Assembly (NCBI RefSeq): GCF_004379255.2
Contig: NC_056037.1
Location: forward strand, 13,464,902 to 13,528,901
DNA from: Salvia splendens
Taxonomy: Eukaryota; Streptophyta; Magnoliopsida; Lamiales; Lamiaceae
Reading direction: 5' to 3'
DNA length: 64,000 nucleotides
The translations under genes were made by a program, and so were the position numbers. The notes under the pieces were generated by a model, which had not been told where the DNA came from, ran no database searches, and was given only the letters and a program-made list of their open reading frames with translations. This document shows positions 23,697-35,365 of this stretch, one piece after another (positions within the stretch are counted from its first letter, which is position 1; each line of letters starts with the position of its first letter).

Positions 23697-24584
23697 ATGG
23701 CAGTATATGGAGGCGAGGGCACTGTGCTAAACTACTCTAACTCAAGATCCGATGCGTACGAATTTCCAAATACGAGGTGGTCACCTCCGTGCAAAGAAAA
23801 ACCCTAGAAACGCTTTCCAAATACGAGGTGGTCGACATCGATAGAGAGAAGAAGCGAACTCTTTGCTTCACAAATTTGATTGCGGAGCTCATAGCTCACC
23901 CATCCGACCTATCCATCGATCCCTCCCCGTTTTCGAGGCTTTCGACTCGAAACCTCACGAGGCTTCTACCCAACACCTACTCCTTGAAGAGGGACTCAGT
24001 GGGCGATCATATTCGGCCCCGGATGCTCAATGTTTCCAGAACAAAAAATCGTAAGTTGGCGAATGAGCTCGAGCTAGCACGGAAGCTGGGCTTCGACCCT
24101 GCCATACATGATTTGGGAGATCATCTTGAGCCCTCCGCCAAAATCGTCAATACATTCGACGTCATGGCCGCAGTTCATGGATCTGCTCTCACAAACATGC
24201 TTTTTCTACCTGAAAATGCCGGTAGGGGTAGGGTCTTGTTTTGTTGACAACTATCTTAAATTGATAAGTGACAATTTCAATAAATATTAATTTAAAATAG
24301 ATATCAGCTGATCTATTAATCGATAAATATATTGATTTACATTAATGGGTCCGATCATTTTTTGTTGTTAGTTGTGATCCAAATTATACCTTGGGGGTTG
24401 GATCATCGGGGGAGGATATGCTTTGCGATGAATCCGCTGGAAAAGACAGTCTATTATGCACAAAGCCTCTCAAATATCGTGACAAGATATCATGCTCCTA
24501 TTGACTAAACAAAATGTTAATCTTGATTTAGCCCGCTTTAAGGATACCCTATTGAAAGCCTTGGAGGACCTCATGGCTGCTTAA
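23697..24584 (+). pseudogene. GT61-family glycosyltransferase remnant
   Basis: The frame at 23777-24221 covers the middle of a GT61 enzyme (xylosyl-/arabinosyltransferases of the Golgi that act on cell-wall xylan or N-glycans): KYEVVDIDREK, DLSIDPS, YSLKRDSVGDHIRPRMLNVSR, KIVNTFDVMAAVHGSALTNMLFLPENA. A GT donor at 24222 and AG acceptor before 24372 join it in frame to VVIQIIPWG. After that an internal piece is lost and the frame changes: the usual C-terminal KQNVNLDLARFKDTLLKALEDL is present near 24500-24584 but out of frame, behind a TAA. The N-terminal half of the enzyme is absent. A 20-bp direct repeat (23763-23782 and 23814-23833) also marks a local duplication. The fragment is not functional. 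Confidence 0.75.
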
Positions 24585-25196
24585 TTCCTTCATAATAACA
24601 CTTAATTTGATACACGAAATACATTATTTTCTTTTAATTTAATTAGAAGTTAAGTCTTAACTCATATGCGTGACAGCCGCCAACTCTTCTAGAATGTCTT
24701 CACAAGTCACGTTTCATCCATCTTCATGGATTGATTCTTACTCTCCTATACTAGTCAATAATAAGTGAGTTAAGGTTTCGATAAGGTTTAGAAGTTCCCA
24801 ACAATAAAGACTAGGTCTAGATCTTCTCATAACCAGTTGAATTCATCAGCATGCATAATACCTCAGCACTCGTACACATTCTAAACCAAATCCTAGAGTA
24901 TTCGTAATTTATTACTCCAAAAATTGACTCGTTTATATGCTTTCAAGCTTGTCTACCAATTCGAACTCGAACTTAATTTATTTATTTATTTTCATGTTAG
25001 TATTTACTTATCATGGAGTGGAGTCTGGATTTTCATTTAAGTTGATAAGTAGGATATTTACGACTAAACTAAAGCCCAGGTATTAGCTTACCACCTAATT
25101 GTTACAATTCGACCAAAATTCTAAGTGGATTAGTTATAAAAAACTGTCATACAACGTATTAATGATAACCGAATTAGAAGAATCTAATAAAATAAA
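24585..25196. other. Intergenic, no gene seen
   Basis: AT-rich sequence between the GT61 remnant and a Mutator-like MITE; nothing recognised. Confidence 0.5.
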
Positions 25197-25581
25197 GGGA
25201 TATTAGCTCCTAGTAACATGAAACTTTCAAAAAATTGAATTTTTCATAGCGAACTTTCAACTTAGCAAATAATATCATGAACTTTACCAAAGTTTTTATT
25301 TTTCCACCAGCAAAAAAATTCCGACTATGTTAATGGATTAAAGAAAAATTTTGGTGTGCTTCAACCAAAAATATCCTCTAAGAATGAAGAACTTGAAGCT
25401 CTCGAAGTTGTTGTCGAGAAATTATGAAAAAAAATCTTTATCATGATATTATTTGCCATGATTTTTTTGTTGGTTAGAAATAACAAACTCGGGTAAAGTT
25501 CATAAATTATTTCTCAAAGTTGAAAGTACGTGGGAAAAACCCAACTTTTTAAAAATTCCATGATATTGAGGCCAATATCCC
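25197..25581. mobile_element. Mutator-like MITE
   Basis: 385 bp with ends GGGATATTAGCTCC and GAGGCCAATATCCC (inverted), flanked by the identical 9-bp duplication TAAAATAAA (25188-25196 and 25582-25590). A 9-bp target site is the hallmark of Mutator-like elements. The inverted repeats extend inward imperfectly ('aactttcaacttagcaaat' against 'atttctcaaagttgaaagt'). It has no ORF. It resembles the element in RPA2 intron 5. Confidence 0.8.
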
Positions 25582-25917
25582 TAAAATAAAATATCATACT
25601 ACAAGAAGAACGTATTCATAACCAAAGTATGAGGGACTGTGTATGTGTTTGCCTTGATGTTTCCAGACAAATCGACTTAGCCTGAAATTTATATATCAAT
25701 ACATGACAATCCAACGTGAAATACTGAAAAAAAACAAAAACAAATTGTGTATTCCAACAAGTAGAAAAAAAATTCAGTAATTCTACAACAAACTAGAAAA
25801 GAGAGTGCCTAAGCTACAGATTAAACCAAAAAAAAAAAAAAAAGTGAGAAAGTAAAAAAAGAAGATAGAAATGAAAGATGAGAGAGTAATTTTAGCAACA
25901 CTTAAAATTGTACAGTG
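25582..25917. other. Downstream region of the GPC acyltransferase gene
   Basis: AT-rich with a poly-A run at about 25829-25843. It probably contains the 3' UTR of the minus-strand gene; no other feature. Confidence 0.4.
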
Positions 25918-28315
25918 CTACTGAGATTGTGTAACCTCACCCAATTTGAGTGAAGTTTCGACCACCAAAGGGCACATTTCTGACATCTTTTTCTGCTTGA
26001 GAATCACCTGCCTCGGCATCACTTCTATAAGAAAGTTACCCCCATTCCATACAGTTGCTGATGCCTTGAGCAGTTGGAACGTCAAGTGTAATTCATACGA
26101 TAGGAATATCGGGACAGTAAGCGCCGTTGTGGCCACAGTGAACACTGCCTGGAGCAGAATGTACATAAACATCCGGTTCTGATCTCCCAGCAATCCGCTC
26201 AAGCGCCACCACATGTTGTTTGCTTTCTGTGCTTTTTTCGACAGTTCCCTATCACACGAAAATAAATACTAATATTGTTGCAGCTTCTATGATTTTTACA
26301 ATCCCTCTCATCAAGCCTCCCTATGTGAATAAGAAAGAATGTGATAGTGAAACCTGTAGGAGGTCATGACTTCGGGATCACGCAGCAGTCTCTGTTCGCG
26401 TAGTACATTTACGATGAGAAAATAAAGAAGCTGCCAGACGACATAGGCTACTAAAGGAACAAAGAAAAGCCATGTCCACAGATACGATTTCGTCTCTGCA
26501 TACAGCCATGATCCTGTATGAGAATTCCCATTCTGATGCATCGCCTCGAAGAATGCTGGGTCCCACCATCGAATCGTGAACAGAACCAGTCCTGGAAACC
26601 ATATCTGCTGCATCAGCTAAACATGGTGGCTGTGAAACTGATGAATACCAATTTCTTTACCACTACTTGCAACAAAATGATGCACTCACCTTGCATTTAT
26701 GCCAGAATTAAAATAATCACATACTAGCAATCCATCAATTAAAATACCCTTGTACCAAGTGCGCGTGTGTTGGCCTAGTGGTAAAGTGGTTGATGCATGA
26801 GGCTAAAGGTCTCGTGTTCAAGTCCACTGTTACACAGTCTTTATATTTCTATTTGTTTATCAAAACTGTTATATCTAGTATAAAACAGAAGCATGAAATG
26901 ACCACCTACAGGTGTTGTGTTATGCCAAAACTTAAAATAGCTTTCAACAATTTCATTCTGCCAAAGCCATTGCCATTTAAAGTTAATGTTTTCCTTTTTC
27001 ACTTTTTACCATCTCTAACGTTTATAACAATTATCTCTGCAAAGGAAAACAGCTTCTTACCAGGCAAGATATGTATAAAGACGCTTACTATCTTGTCCAT
27101 GGAATTGAAAACTAAGCTACAACGCCAAACGATTAGTGCCCATGCCAACGGCCCCTGCATCCATTAATTAATATCAGAAAAGCCCGTACGAAGCAAATCA
27201 AGGGCATTTGCATAGGACAGGATTAACATAAGCCAAGTGCTCACCTCTGCAAATGAGAAGCACACCAAGAAAAGTTTCTCATTTGTGGGATAAAACAGAA
27301 GCATGACCAAGAATATTGTGTTGGCATAATAGCAAAAGTCCTGCACCCAATAGGAACTTAAGTGAGAGTCAGTAGTTCCATCCTTTTCTACCACGAAAGA
27401 AGCTAAACGGACTGACTCAATGTGTATACTTTCCAGGTACCAAGCAACTAAGGTTCGATTCAAAAAGTTAAAGCGAGCGATATAGGTGTTTCAACTACCA
27501 ACTCGAAAGGCGAGAGGCACCCAAATTGATAAATCAACTGCAAAGATGAGTAAGAACTTACAAGAAGATAATAGTGCAACTTCTTGTATCGGTAATAAAT
27601 CCATCGAAGTGGGACAAAAATGACATAGAATAAACAGTAGAGATATCGAACATCCTGTGGCCCTGATCAAAGTAAACCAAAGCTATGAGAAAAGTGTAAA
27701 AATGCAGCCAACAGTTGCATAGCAGTTTGTACTCACTTGCACCCAAGATGAAGCAGAAGCCTCCGAAGAAAAGAACACCAAGCAAGTGCGTCACCTAACA
27801 TATCCAATCAAACACTAACAAAACCTTCAAATACCAATCATTTCATTTCTCAACAAATTTAAATATGCAGGGAACCACAAGTGCATGAGAATTAAAGATT
27901 ACTACCATTTAACACCGACCCACCTTATTGATGAAGTTTTCATGCTCTTCAGCCTGTTTAGCAATCTTTCCGGCTTGCTTCGATAGCATCTCCTTACACT
28001 ACAACAAAAAACCATTAACGACATTTTTTGAAGCAATTAAGGACGCTAATTTGTGCTTTTTAAAAGCGTTTTATTATTGGTGTCCCAACTAAAATTAGAC
28101 TACGCAAATGGAAGCACAATCCTAAATTTTGTGTTCTACACGTAATCAAATCGAATCTAATCATCCAACAATGGAACACAACGAATCTCATGAAAAAAAC
28201 ATTATCAATACAATGATTACGTATAAAAAGAAGATACCTTTGTTCGATCTTTCAACCGTTGTTTAACCGTTGTTCGATCTCCGTCCACCTCCATGATTTC
28301 TTCATTGTCCGCCAT
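25918..28315 (-). CDS. Glycerophosphocholine acyltransferase (GPC1/DUF2838 family)
   Basis: Eight exons with GT-AG borders: 28315-28238, 27992-27924, 27794-27737, 27662-27562, 27340-27245, 27154-27061, 26591-26354, 26248-25918. They give 354 residues without stops. The family is a multi-pass endoplasmic-reticulum membrane enzyme that transfers an acyl group from acyl-CoA to glycerophosphocholine, making lysophosphatidylcholine for phosphatidylcholine recycling. Family-typical segments in order: [119 protein letters not shown] and [22 protein letters not shown]. Intron 6 carries a SINE-like insertion. A CACTA-like end abuts the acceptor of exon 2. The gene looks intact. Confidence 0.93.
26760..26850 (+). 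mobile_element. tRNA-derived SINE-like sequence
   Basis: TGGCCTAGTGG (26771-26781) fits an RNA polymerase III A-box and GTGTTCAAGTCC (26814-26825) fits a B-box, 33 bp apart as in tRNA-related SINEs. It does not fold as a complete tRNA. It lies antisense within intron 6 of the acyltransferase gene. The 3' end is uncertain. Confidence 0.6.
27997..28100. mobile_element. CACTA-like transposon terminus
   Basis: CACTACAACAAAAAACCATTAACGAC at 27997 resembles CACTA (En/Spm) terminal repeats, with following 'aaggacgct' and 'aaaagcg' motifs as in subterminal regions. No opposite terminus was found within the intron, so it is a fragment or a chance match. Confidence 0.35.
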
Positions 28316-29515
28316 TACCCGCTTCTTCCGTTTCAATAAACTTGGGAAATTTAAAAACAAGATCCTGACGTGAGTTTTGAGATCCTTCAATGCCTCTCTT
28401 TCTTATTCTGATTAATTAAACGCAGGAAATACGTATAAAATTGGTAATCTCTGTGATGAATGTTGTTCGTTCTTGTTAAGCTGCTAATTGTGGTTAATTT
28501 ATCGCGGAACTTATTTGTGGTATTAACTTCATATAGGAATAATACTATTCATTTCATTTTCTATTCTTCATTTCTTTTTTCTTTTTAAAGTTATTTTTGC
28601 ACACCCAATTACAACATTCTTTGAAAATTAAATTATAGTAGATGATCTAGAAGGTCAGTAATAACTAATTACTAACTGGATGGCCGCACGCATGCAAGTT
28701 TCTACTATCATTTTTATGTTATTGCATGTTAATTTGTGTATTTTATTTTTAAAAATAGAAGATATAAGTGTAAGCTAGCAACGTCACACATCAACAATTA
28801 ATTAAATTAGCATATCAACTCATGTCATGCAGGCTGCAGCCTATTCTCCAATCGCAATATATTGGAGCCTCAAAAGTTCTCTCTATTCATACATTTCCAC
28901 TCTGATAGTATTATTAAAATTTTACCAAGGATGGATACAGTCTAATTCACTGAATCCAACCATGACCCTATTAAAATTAATTGGTGCTTGGAGAAGTGAT
29001 TCAGTTTTTATTTAAGTTAACCTATATGTTGAACTACACTAATTATAAAATGCAGTTATCTTTGGCCCACCATACTCAAAATTATACGTTTATCTTCTTT
29101 GGATCCGATCGTATGGGACAGGACAGCCCAACAGCCATGAGGTTGAATTAATGATGGTATGGGAGATAGAAGCTTGTGCTAGATTTTGTACAGAAATGGC
29201 AGCATTAATTCTTTTAAATATTGAACGGAGCAGCCCTTGTTTGGTTCATGCTTTAAAAAAAATCTTTCCCGAGCACTGAAGTACTACTCGTTAACCAAGC
29301 ACTACCAAGCTGAGACATGCGATCTTCAAACGCTACGCTATCGAGAACTTATCGTTGAGACATACAATGGAAATTCATAGTCATTCAAATGCCACCCAAC
29401 ACAACTGTTGTCCATTTTTTGCCACAAGAAAACTAAATCATAGTCATTTATACCTAAAGGTTGAGAGCTGTAGAAATGGATGGCACTACAAAGTTCACCA
29501 CTCCTATATTTAATT
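28316..29515. other. Intergenic between acyltransferase promoter and RPA2 3' end
   Basis: Holds the acyltransferase promoter and the RPA2 3' UTR. AT-rich; no other gene or element recognised. Confidence 0.5.
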
Positions 29516-32500
29516 TCAACCGTTGGCAGTGGACTTGTAGTGGAACTCGTCAATCGTTGAATAAACTAGACCTTCTGATTCCAAAGATGCAATAGCTTCT
29601 CTGCCATTAAACCAGAAAATCAAAGAATGAGTACATTGATCAATAGAGTTTGTTGGGGAGGGAAGGAGACTTACAAGATCTTATGCTCAGGAACATTTAG
29701 TTGTTTGGCAAGTTCAACACGATGGACTCCATTTTCTTTGCCACTGCAACAATTAGAAGGGGAAAGGTAGCAACTATTAATAGAAGTGCGTGTACATCTA
29801 TATTAGTTATTGCTCACCAGTGACATAACCTGATAACCTTCTGCTAAAAGTACACATCTTCACAAGCATTTCCTCAGCACAAGACCAACTGAGTATATAT
29901 ATAGGTGAATACTTACATTCCATTTTTTTGCATAAGAATGGGATGTTTTGCAAGAAATAAGAAAAACAAATAACTATTGCACTGAAAAAGTCAACTAAAA
30001 GTGAAGACTGTTTTATCAGACTCTATAGTCATATGTTGCTACTTGAAAAGAACCTTATGTGTCATTCCACTGCCTATACACTGTTAAAGGAAAAAATGTC
30101 ATTCAAAATGTATATCATGATATGAAACACCTCTATTAATTGTAAGAATGCTATGGCACATAAGTATCATATGTGGGGTAGGGTTCCGTGGTTTTATAAA
30201 TCTCGAGACCCTCAAGCATGTAAAAGAGCCTTTCTGCGTGAACATAGAAGATAAAAGAAAACTCATTTGCATATAAATTATATTTTGTAGAACTTACATG
30301 CATGATGGCTGTTGCATATAGTTCAAGACAAGTTTATCAATGCCCCTGATTGCATCCACATGTTGTGCCGAAAACTGCGATTAAAAGTACCCTCAGTTAT
30401 ATGACTAGGAAGCATAACCATTTACAGAATTTAACTGCGGAATATAACCTTCACATACATGATTTGAAGAGGTAGGTTGGTAACCCTTTGAAGGGGTGTT
30501 AAGAGCTGGATTTGGCATTTGACCTGTAACTTGGGGAGCATCCTGCATCTTCTACAGAGGGAAAAGTGGGGGAAGAGGAAGTAAAAGGAAACAAAAACAA
30601 AACAAAACATTAAACAGGAAGTGGGCTATTCATTTGATTCCAGATCACAGAAGAGGACTTCTCATCAGTTGATATCATACCCGTGTTCTAGTGTTGTAGC
30701 AATGGACATACATGCACTCAGCAAAGTGGTTTGGAATCTCATTATAGTCCGTGACACTCCTGATAGTAGCAGCACATATAATTAATAGCAGCACTTTTCA
30801 CAAATGAATTGAAAAACTACAAAGATACAACAAAGGATTAGCGCCTGATATCACGCAACTATCTGAAATATGGTTTTTTCCCACACGAACTTTGAAATTA
30901 GCAAAAAAACCATGAACTTTGGAAGGGGTGCCAGTTTTCCACCAACGTCAGGTTCCGCTAGTTAAAAATGATGTGGAAATGAGATGCTATAATTTTGGTG
31001 ACATGGAGATGCCATGCCAAAATCACCACCACAGCCGGCCTTCATTGCCAGAACGAGAGTAATAAAGTTTCTGGAAGATCAAAAAATAGTAGCCCCCAAA
31101 CAAAATAATGGTGCCAAAAGCAACAAAAAAACCAACACAAGAAAATCAATAGCTAGGCCAACATAGCATACAAATCCAAATCCTCCAGCAGAGAAAAAAA
31201 TCAATAGCAAAACACAGGGCACCATCAAACACAAATTAAAAGCCGCACACACAAATAAAATCCTAGTAATCCTTATTACTCTTAATCTCTGACCAAACCC
31301 ACCTGCTTCTCACTAGCTAAAAAACAAACCGGTAGATGAACAGAATCCATTGTTGAAGGTTGATTAGGCTTAGGATAACTTTGTGCATACTGCGAAAACT
31401 GTTTTCAGGCATACTCGTACTGCCATCAAGATGAAGAACTAGGCCAGATTGTTGAAGCTTGCCTCCAACTTCCCTCAACTCTAGGCCTTGCACTTTTTCC
31501 CATCTCGAGAGAGAGAGATTGAAGAACAAAGATAGAAGAAGAACAAACGAATTTATGACTCATAAATGACGTTGTTTTGGTGCAACAGCTGGCGAGTCCA
31601 CCTCAACATCTTGATGTGCCATGTCAGATCCAATTTGAGGAAAAATTGATTTTGTTGGAAACTGGCACCCCGCAAAGTTCATGATTTTTTACCAACTTCA
31701 AAGTTTGTGGAAAAAATCATATTTCTGATAGTTACGTGATATTATGTGCTAATAACCCTACAACAAAAAAAGGCTCAAATGCAGAATTTGAATAGCAACT
31801 CGATTAACATGCAGAACCAGCTAAAGATAACTCCTAACAATATTTTATTTAGACTGTTAGCAAGTCGAGTGAAGTAGAATATCAAGGTAATCATAACATA
31901 ATAATGCCTTAACTAAGACTGAAGTGCTTGTTTTCTGCATGAATTAGATGACTGAGGCATGATATGAAAGGAAAAATCTCAAGGACAAATTGAAAAAACC
32001 CATACCTCACAGAGTAAACAATCAATTGTTTTTTCCCTTGAAAGCCCTTCAAATGCCCATGAACCTTAACATATGTGCCATTTCTAAATTGAGTCGTAAA
32101 TGAAAGACAAGTTAGAAAAACTAGGGATTAAAACCATAAGCCATAAAAAAAGAATCTGAGTGCAAAAGGGATTACGATAATAGCTCCATTTCCTTTGTAT
32201 CAACAGCTTCTTGTACCCTAAAATGTCCATATACCACAAACAAGTCAATGAAACGTAGACATTTCAGCATAATAAAATAATAAAGGACCCCTAAGGCATA
32301 CCATCTATGACAGTCGATTCGGCCAGTTCCATCATCAAGTGTGAAAGAAACATCAGTCACCCTTTCAGTTTTCTCAAGCAGCAATCCAACCAATTTCACC
32401 TAAATGTATTATAGTTAAAATATAAAATCAATGAACGAAGACTTAAATAACTACCAATCAGTGTTTCTCCTAGTTAAAACTCAAATTTTACTCAATGTTT

Positions 32501-33040
32501 CTTCGTCCAAAAACAAATATATATAGAAAAACATAACCTACGTTGTTCACTGATACTCCATCAATCAAAAAATTGGCCTTATCATCACTCGCTTGAAAAG
32601 CTTCTCTTATTTGCTTCACCGTCAATGGAAGTAAACCTTGTGCCTCGCGATTCTGCATAAACCCGAGAACAAAATGCAACAATATTATCCCCAAAAAATC
32701 AAATCGAACACAAATCGTCCAAACCAGAACGGAAAACAGAAAAACATAGATCGTGTTCCCAGCAGCTTACCGATCGTACGAAAATGCATATGAATTACGA
32801 ATTGCACTTACGAAACTGGCAGCTTAGGGTTTATAGAAAAGGTTTAGAGACGAAACAAGTATGGAATAATTAAGTTGCAACAAAAATACAAAAGAATACG
32901 GGTAAGAATGAAATCATGCGTTTGCGAATCCGCACCTTGGCCGGAGAGAAGGAGGGATCGGCGGTTTGGGTAGCCTGAGAAGGCATGAAGCCGCCGCCGG
33001 AGAAGGCAGCGCTGCCGTCAAATTCGCTGTTTCCGTACAT
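29516..33040 (-). CDS. RPA2: Replication protein A 32-kDa subunit (RPA2)
   Basis: Ten exons with GT-AG borders: 33040-32936, 32652-32542, 32399-32302, 32217-32176, 32083-32006, 30759-30681, 30551-30459, 30374-30298, 29743-29675, 29600-29516. They give 278 residues, the normal size, with no stops. RPA2 is the middle subunit of the nuclear RPA heterotrimer that binds single-stranded DNA in replication, repair and recombination. In order: a Gly/Ser-rich N-terminus (MYGNSEFDGSAAFSGGGF), which is the phosphorylated region in relatives; the OB fold (KLVGLLLEKTERVTDVSFTLDDGTG to GTYVKVHGHLKGFQGKKQL); a linker; and the C-terminal winged helix (GVHRVELAKQLNVP...EAIASLESEGLVYSTIDEFHYK). Intron 5 (30760-32005) carries a 924-bp Mutator-like element. 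The start lies in a GC-rich first exon typical of the family. Confidence 0.93.
30835..31758. mobile_element. Mutator-like element in RPA2 intron 5
   Basis: 924 bp flanked by the identical 9-bp duplication TACAACAAA (30826-30834 and 31759-31767). Long imperfect terminal inverted repeats of about 90 bp: the left reads 'ggattagcgcctgatatcacg...', the right reversed reads 'gggttattagcacataatatcacg...'. No transposase is present. The interior has an unrelated, less AT-rich part (about 31370-31510) that might be captured host sequence. Confidence 0.85.
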
Positions 33041-33268
33041 TTATATTGAGTAGTGCGTCCGGCGCCTCGCCGATTAAGATGTATGGTGGCGGCTGAAGCG
33101 AAGCAGGAGAGGGAGGAATATAGGATCCAAGGGATTATGCAGTTCCCGCCATATGTTGTTTTCTCAAATGCTTTATGTTCAATTTTGAAGCTAGGTTCCA
33201 CATTTTTTGTCATTTTTTAAAAAATTCGCTGTTCCTTTTTAATTTTGTTGAACCCTTGATTATTGTTA
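33041..33268. promoter_or_regulatory. RPA2 upstream region
   Basis: Sequence directly upstream of the RPA2 start codon, bounded by a Stowaway MITE at 33269. No specific box could be assigned with confidence. Confidence 0.35.
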
Positions 33269-33513
33269 TTCCCTCGGTTCACCATTTAAAGAGTCATTTT
33301 GACTCAATATGGGTTTTAAGAAATTGTTTAACTTTAGGAAGAAAAGTAAAAGAAAAAAGTGGGTGGAATGTGAGACCCATTTAAATTATTAGTTTTATAT
33401 TAGATTATGAGTGTAAAAGGTTAGTGGGATGTGGGATCTACAAAGTAAATGGTTCTATAAATCTGGACAAACCAAAATGGTAAAAAGATTCTTTAAATGG
33501 TAGACGGAGGGAA
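33269..33513. mobile_element. Stowaway-type MITE
   Basis: Ends TTCCCTCGGTTCACCATTTAAAG and CTTTAAATGGTAGACGGAGGGAA (inverted), flanked by TA (33267-33268 and 33514-33515). 245 bp, no ORF. It lies about 230 bp upstream of the RPA2 start. Confidence 0.85.
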
Positions 33514-33800
33514 TATATTCCATTAGTTTATCAAATTAATAATAAAATGATTATTACAAATATATATGGCTAACTATTTTATGATTTTATATATAATACC
33601 AAAATGGCTAACTATTTACTTAACAATTTTCTGTTGAATATTTCTTTTTTATATTACAAACAAACAATAAATTAAGAGTGGAACCATAGAAAAATGCTAT
33701 GCTATGTACAACGGCAGGATCAAAACAAGCTAAAAATGGTACATCACTCAACAAAATCAAGCACTTCACAGTTGCATTTCCTGATTAAAAAAATACTGTA

Positions 33801-35365
33801 CTAATCAAAAACATCTTCTTGATCATCATCATCATCAACACCTTCCGACCGTCTCTTCTTCTCTTTAATCCATCCATACTTCCTAAGAACCCACAAATTC
33901 AGCCTCACAACATTCCCCATGAACACAACGGCCATAACCGTCATCCACGCCAGCACCGACTTCTCCGTGACCTCCCTTAGCATGCTACCGACCCCATCAG
34001 GCGACATGCCCGTGAGCGTGATGAAATACGTGGCCTCCAGGGCGGTGATGGCGATCCACATGATCACCATCTGCACCCACATCCACCGCCTCTTTGTCAA
34101 CGGCAGCCCGCTCACCAGTACCAATATTATGCTCAGAGACGACAGGAACGCCACCGTGTTGCATATCATGAAGATTCCGTACTCCTTGGGCTGCTTATAC
34201 GCCATCACCGCGTGTCCAACTGAGTGAGGGTCGGCCACAGCGTTCCCATCCTCGTCTATCACGTAGTCATCCTGCCAGACGCCACCCGGAGGAGTCAGCC
34301 CCGCCTGAAATGCCACCGTTGCAATCAGAGAAGCCACCACCATCAGTGAGCTACGCTTCCTCCCCAGCCAGTCCGCGGACTTCTTCTTCGTAGGCAATGC
34401 TCTCGTGTTCGTCCTCTTCATTGTAGCCGGAGCCCAATCGTTGCTGATCAAATGCAAATCCTTAGCATTTGAAGCCCCGGCCTTCCTGAGTAGATGCTCA
34501 ATCTCCATATCTCGTAGGCCTCGTGGACTCTGTTCCAATACATCTAGAGCTGTCAATCCACTCTTATTCAACGCATTCACTTGCAATCCGTTCAATGTTA
34601 CCAAATACTCGATGATCTGTTCAATTTCCACATCAAAATATCTTCATCAGATCCATATATTGGAAAACGATTGAAAATTGGTGCATTTAGTTGGTTGGAA
34701 GAAGAGGATTATCATTTATCACCACCAATTAATTCACATAAATAGAACATGATCAGGCACAAAATCTAGGGCTAAATTGAAGAAATTGAAGTGACCTGAA
34801 GATGCTTGTGAGTGATTGCAATATGCAGAGCGGTATTTCCCTCACAATCCTTCCAATTCAAAACGTCTCCGTTGCGGCTCATCTCCTCCCCCAAAACCCT
34901 AACCGCATCCGTCCTATTCCACTTGACGCACAGATGCAAACCGGTCTCGTCGCGGTCCGTCAAAGCCTGAATCAACTCAGGGTTGACTCGCACCATCTCC
35001 GCCAGAACCGCCGCCCTCCCCTTGGCCGCCGCCACGTGCAGGGGGTTCCTCCCGTCCGCGTTCCGGACAAATCCGGAATCGGCGGCCGCGCTGAGGAGCT
35101 CCCTGACGACATCGGCGTGGCCCTTGGCCGCCGCGAGGTGCAGCGGCGAGCAGCCCCGGGAGTCGAGCTCGGCAGCCAAGGCCGGAGTCCGGGAGAGAAG
35201 TAGGTTGACGAATGGGAGGTGGCCGAGCGCGGCGGCCATGTGGAGGGGGGTTTCGGAGAGGCAGGAGACGATGATCCGGTCCAGTATCAGCGGATCTTGC
35301 GTTAGGATTTGCTGTAGCGCTGTTGCATCTCCTTGCAAGGCTGCCTCCGACAGCTTCTTCTCCAT
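33801..35365 (-). CDS. Ankyrin-repeat membrane protein with PGG domain (BDA1/ACD6-like)
   Basis: Two exons, 35365-34796 and 34616-33801, joined in phase 0, give 461 residues. The N-terminal half has about six ankyrin repeats (SETPLHMAAALGH, CSPLHLAAAKGH, RNPLHVAAAKGR, ETGLHLCVKWN, NTALHIAITHKH, KSGLTALDVLEQ). A PGG domain starting TPPGGVWQDD follows, with four predicted membrane spans (around SSLMVVASLIATVAF, FMICNTVAFLSSLSIILVL, VQMVIMWIAITALEATYF, VLAWMTVMAVVFMGNVV) and a basic/acidic tail. In plants such proteins (ACD6, BDA1 and many paralogues) sit at the plasma membrane and act in immunity and salicylic-acid signalling. The exact role of this paralogue cannot be told. Exon 1 is GC-rich. 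Confidence 0.88.

Noticed and set aside
25600..25625. CACTA-like end 'actacaagaagaacg'
   Set aside because: It lacks the leading CACTA and has no partner end; chance similarity is likely.
26760..26840. A functional tRNA gene
   Set aside because: A- and B-boxes are present, but acceptor, D and anticodon stems do not pair convincingly; a SINE head is the better reading.
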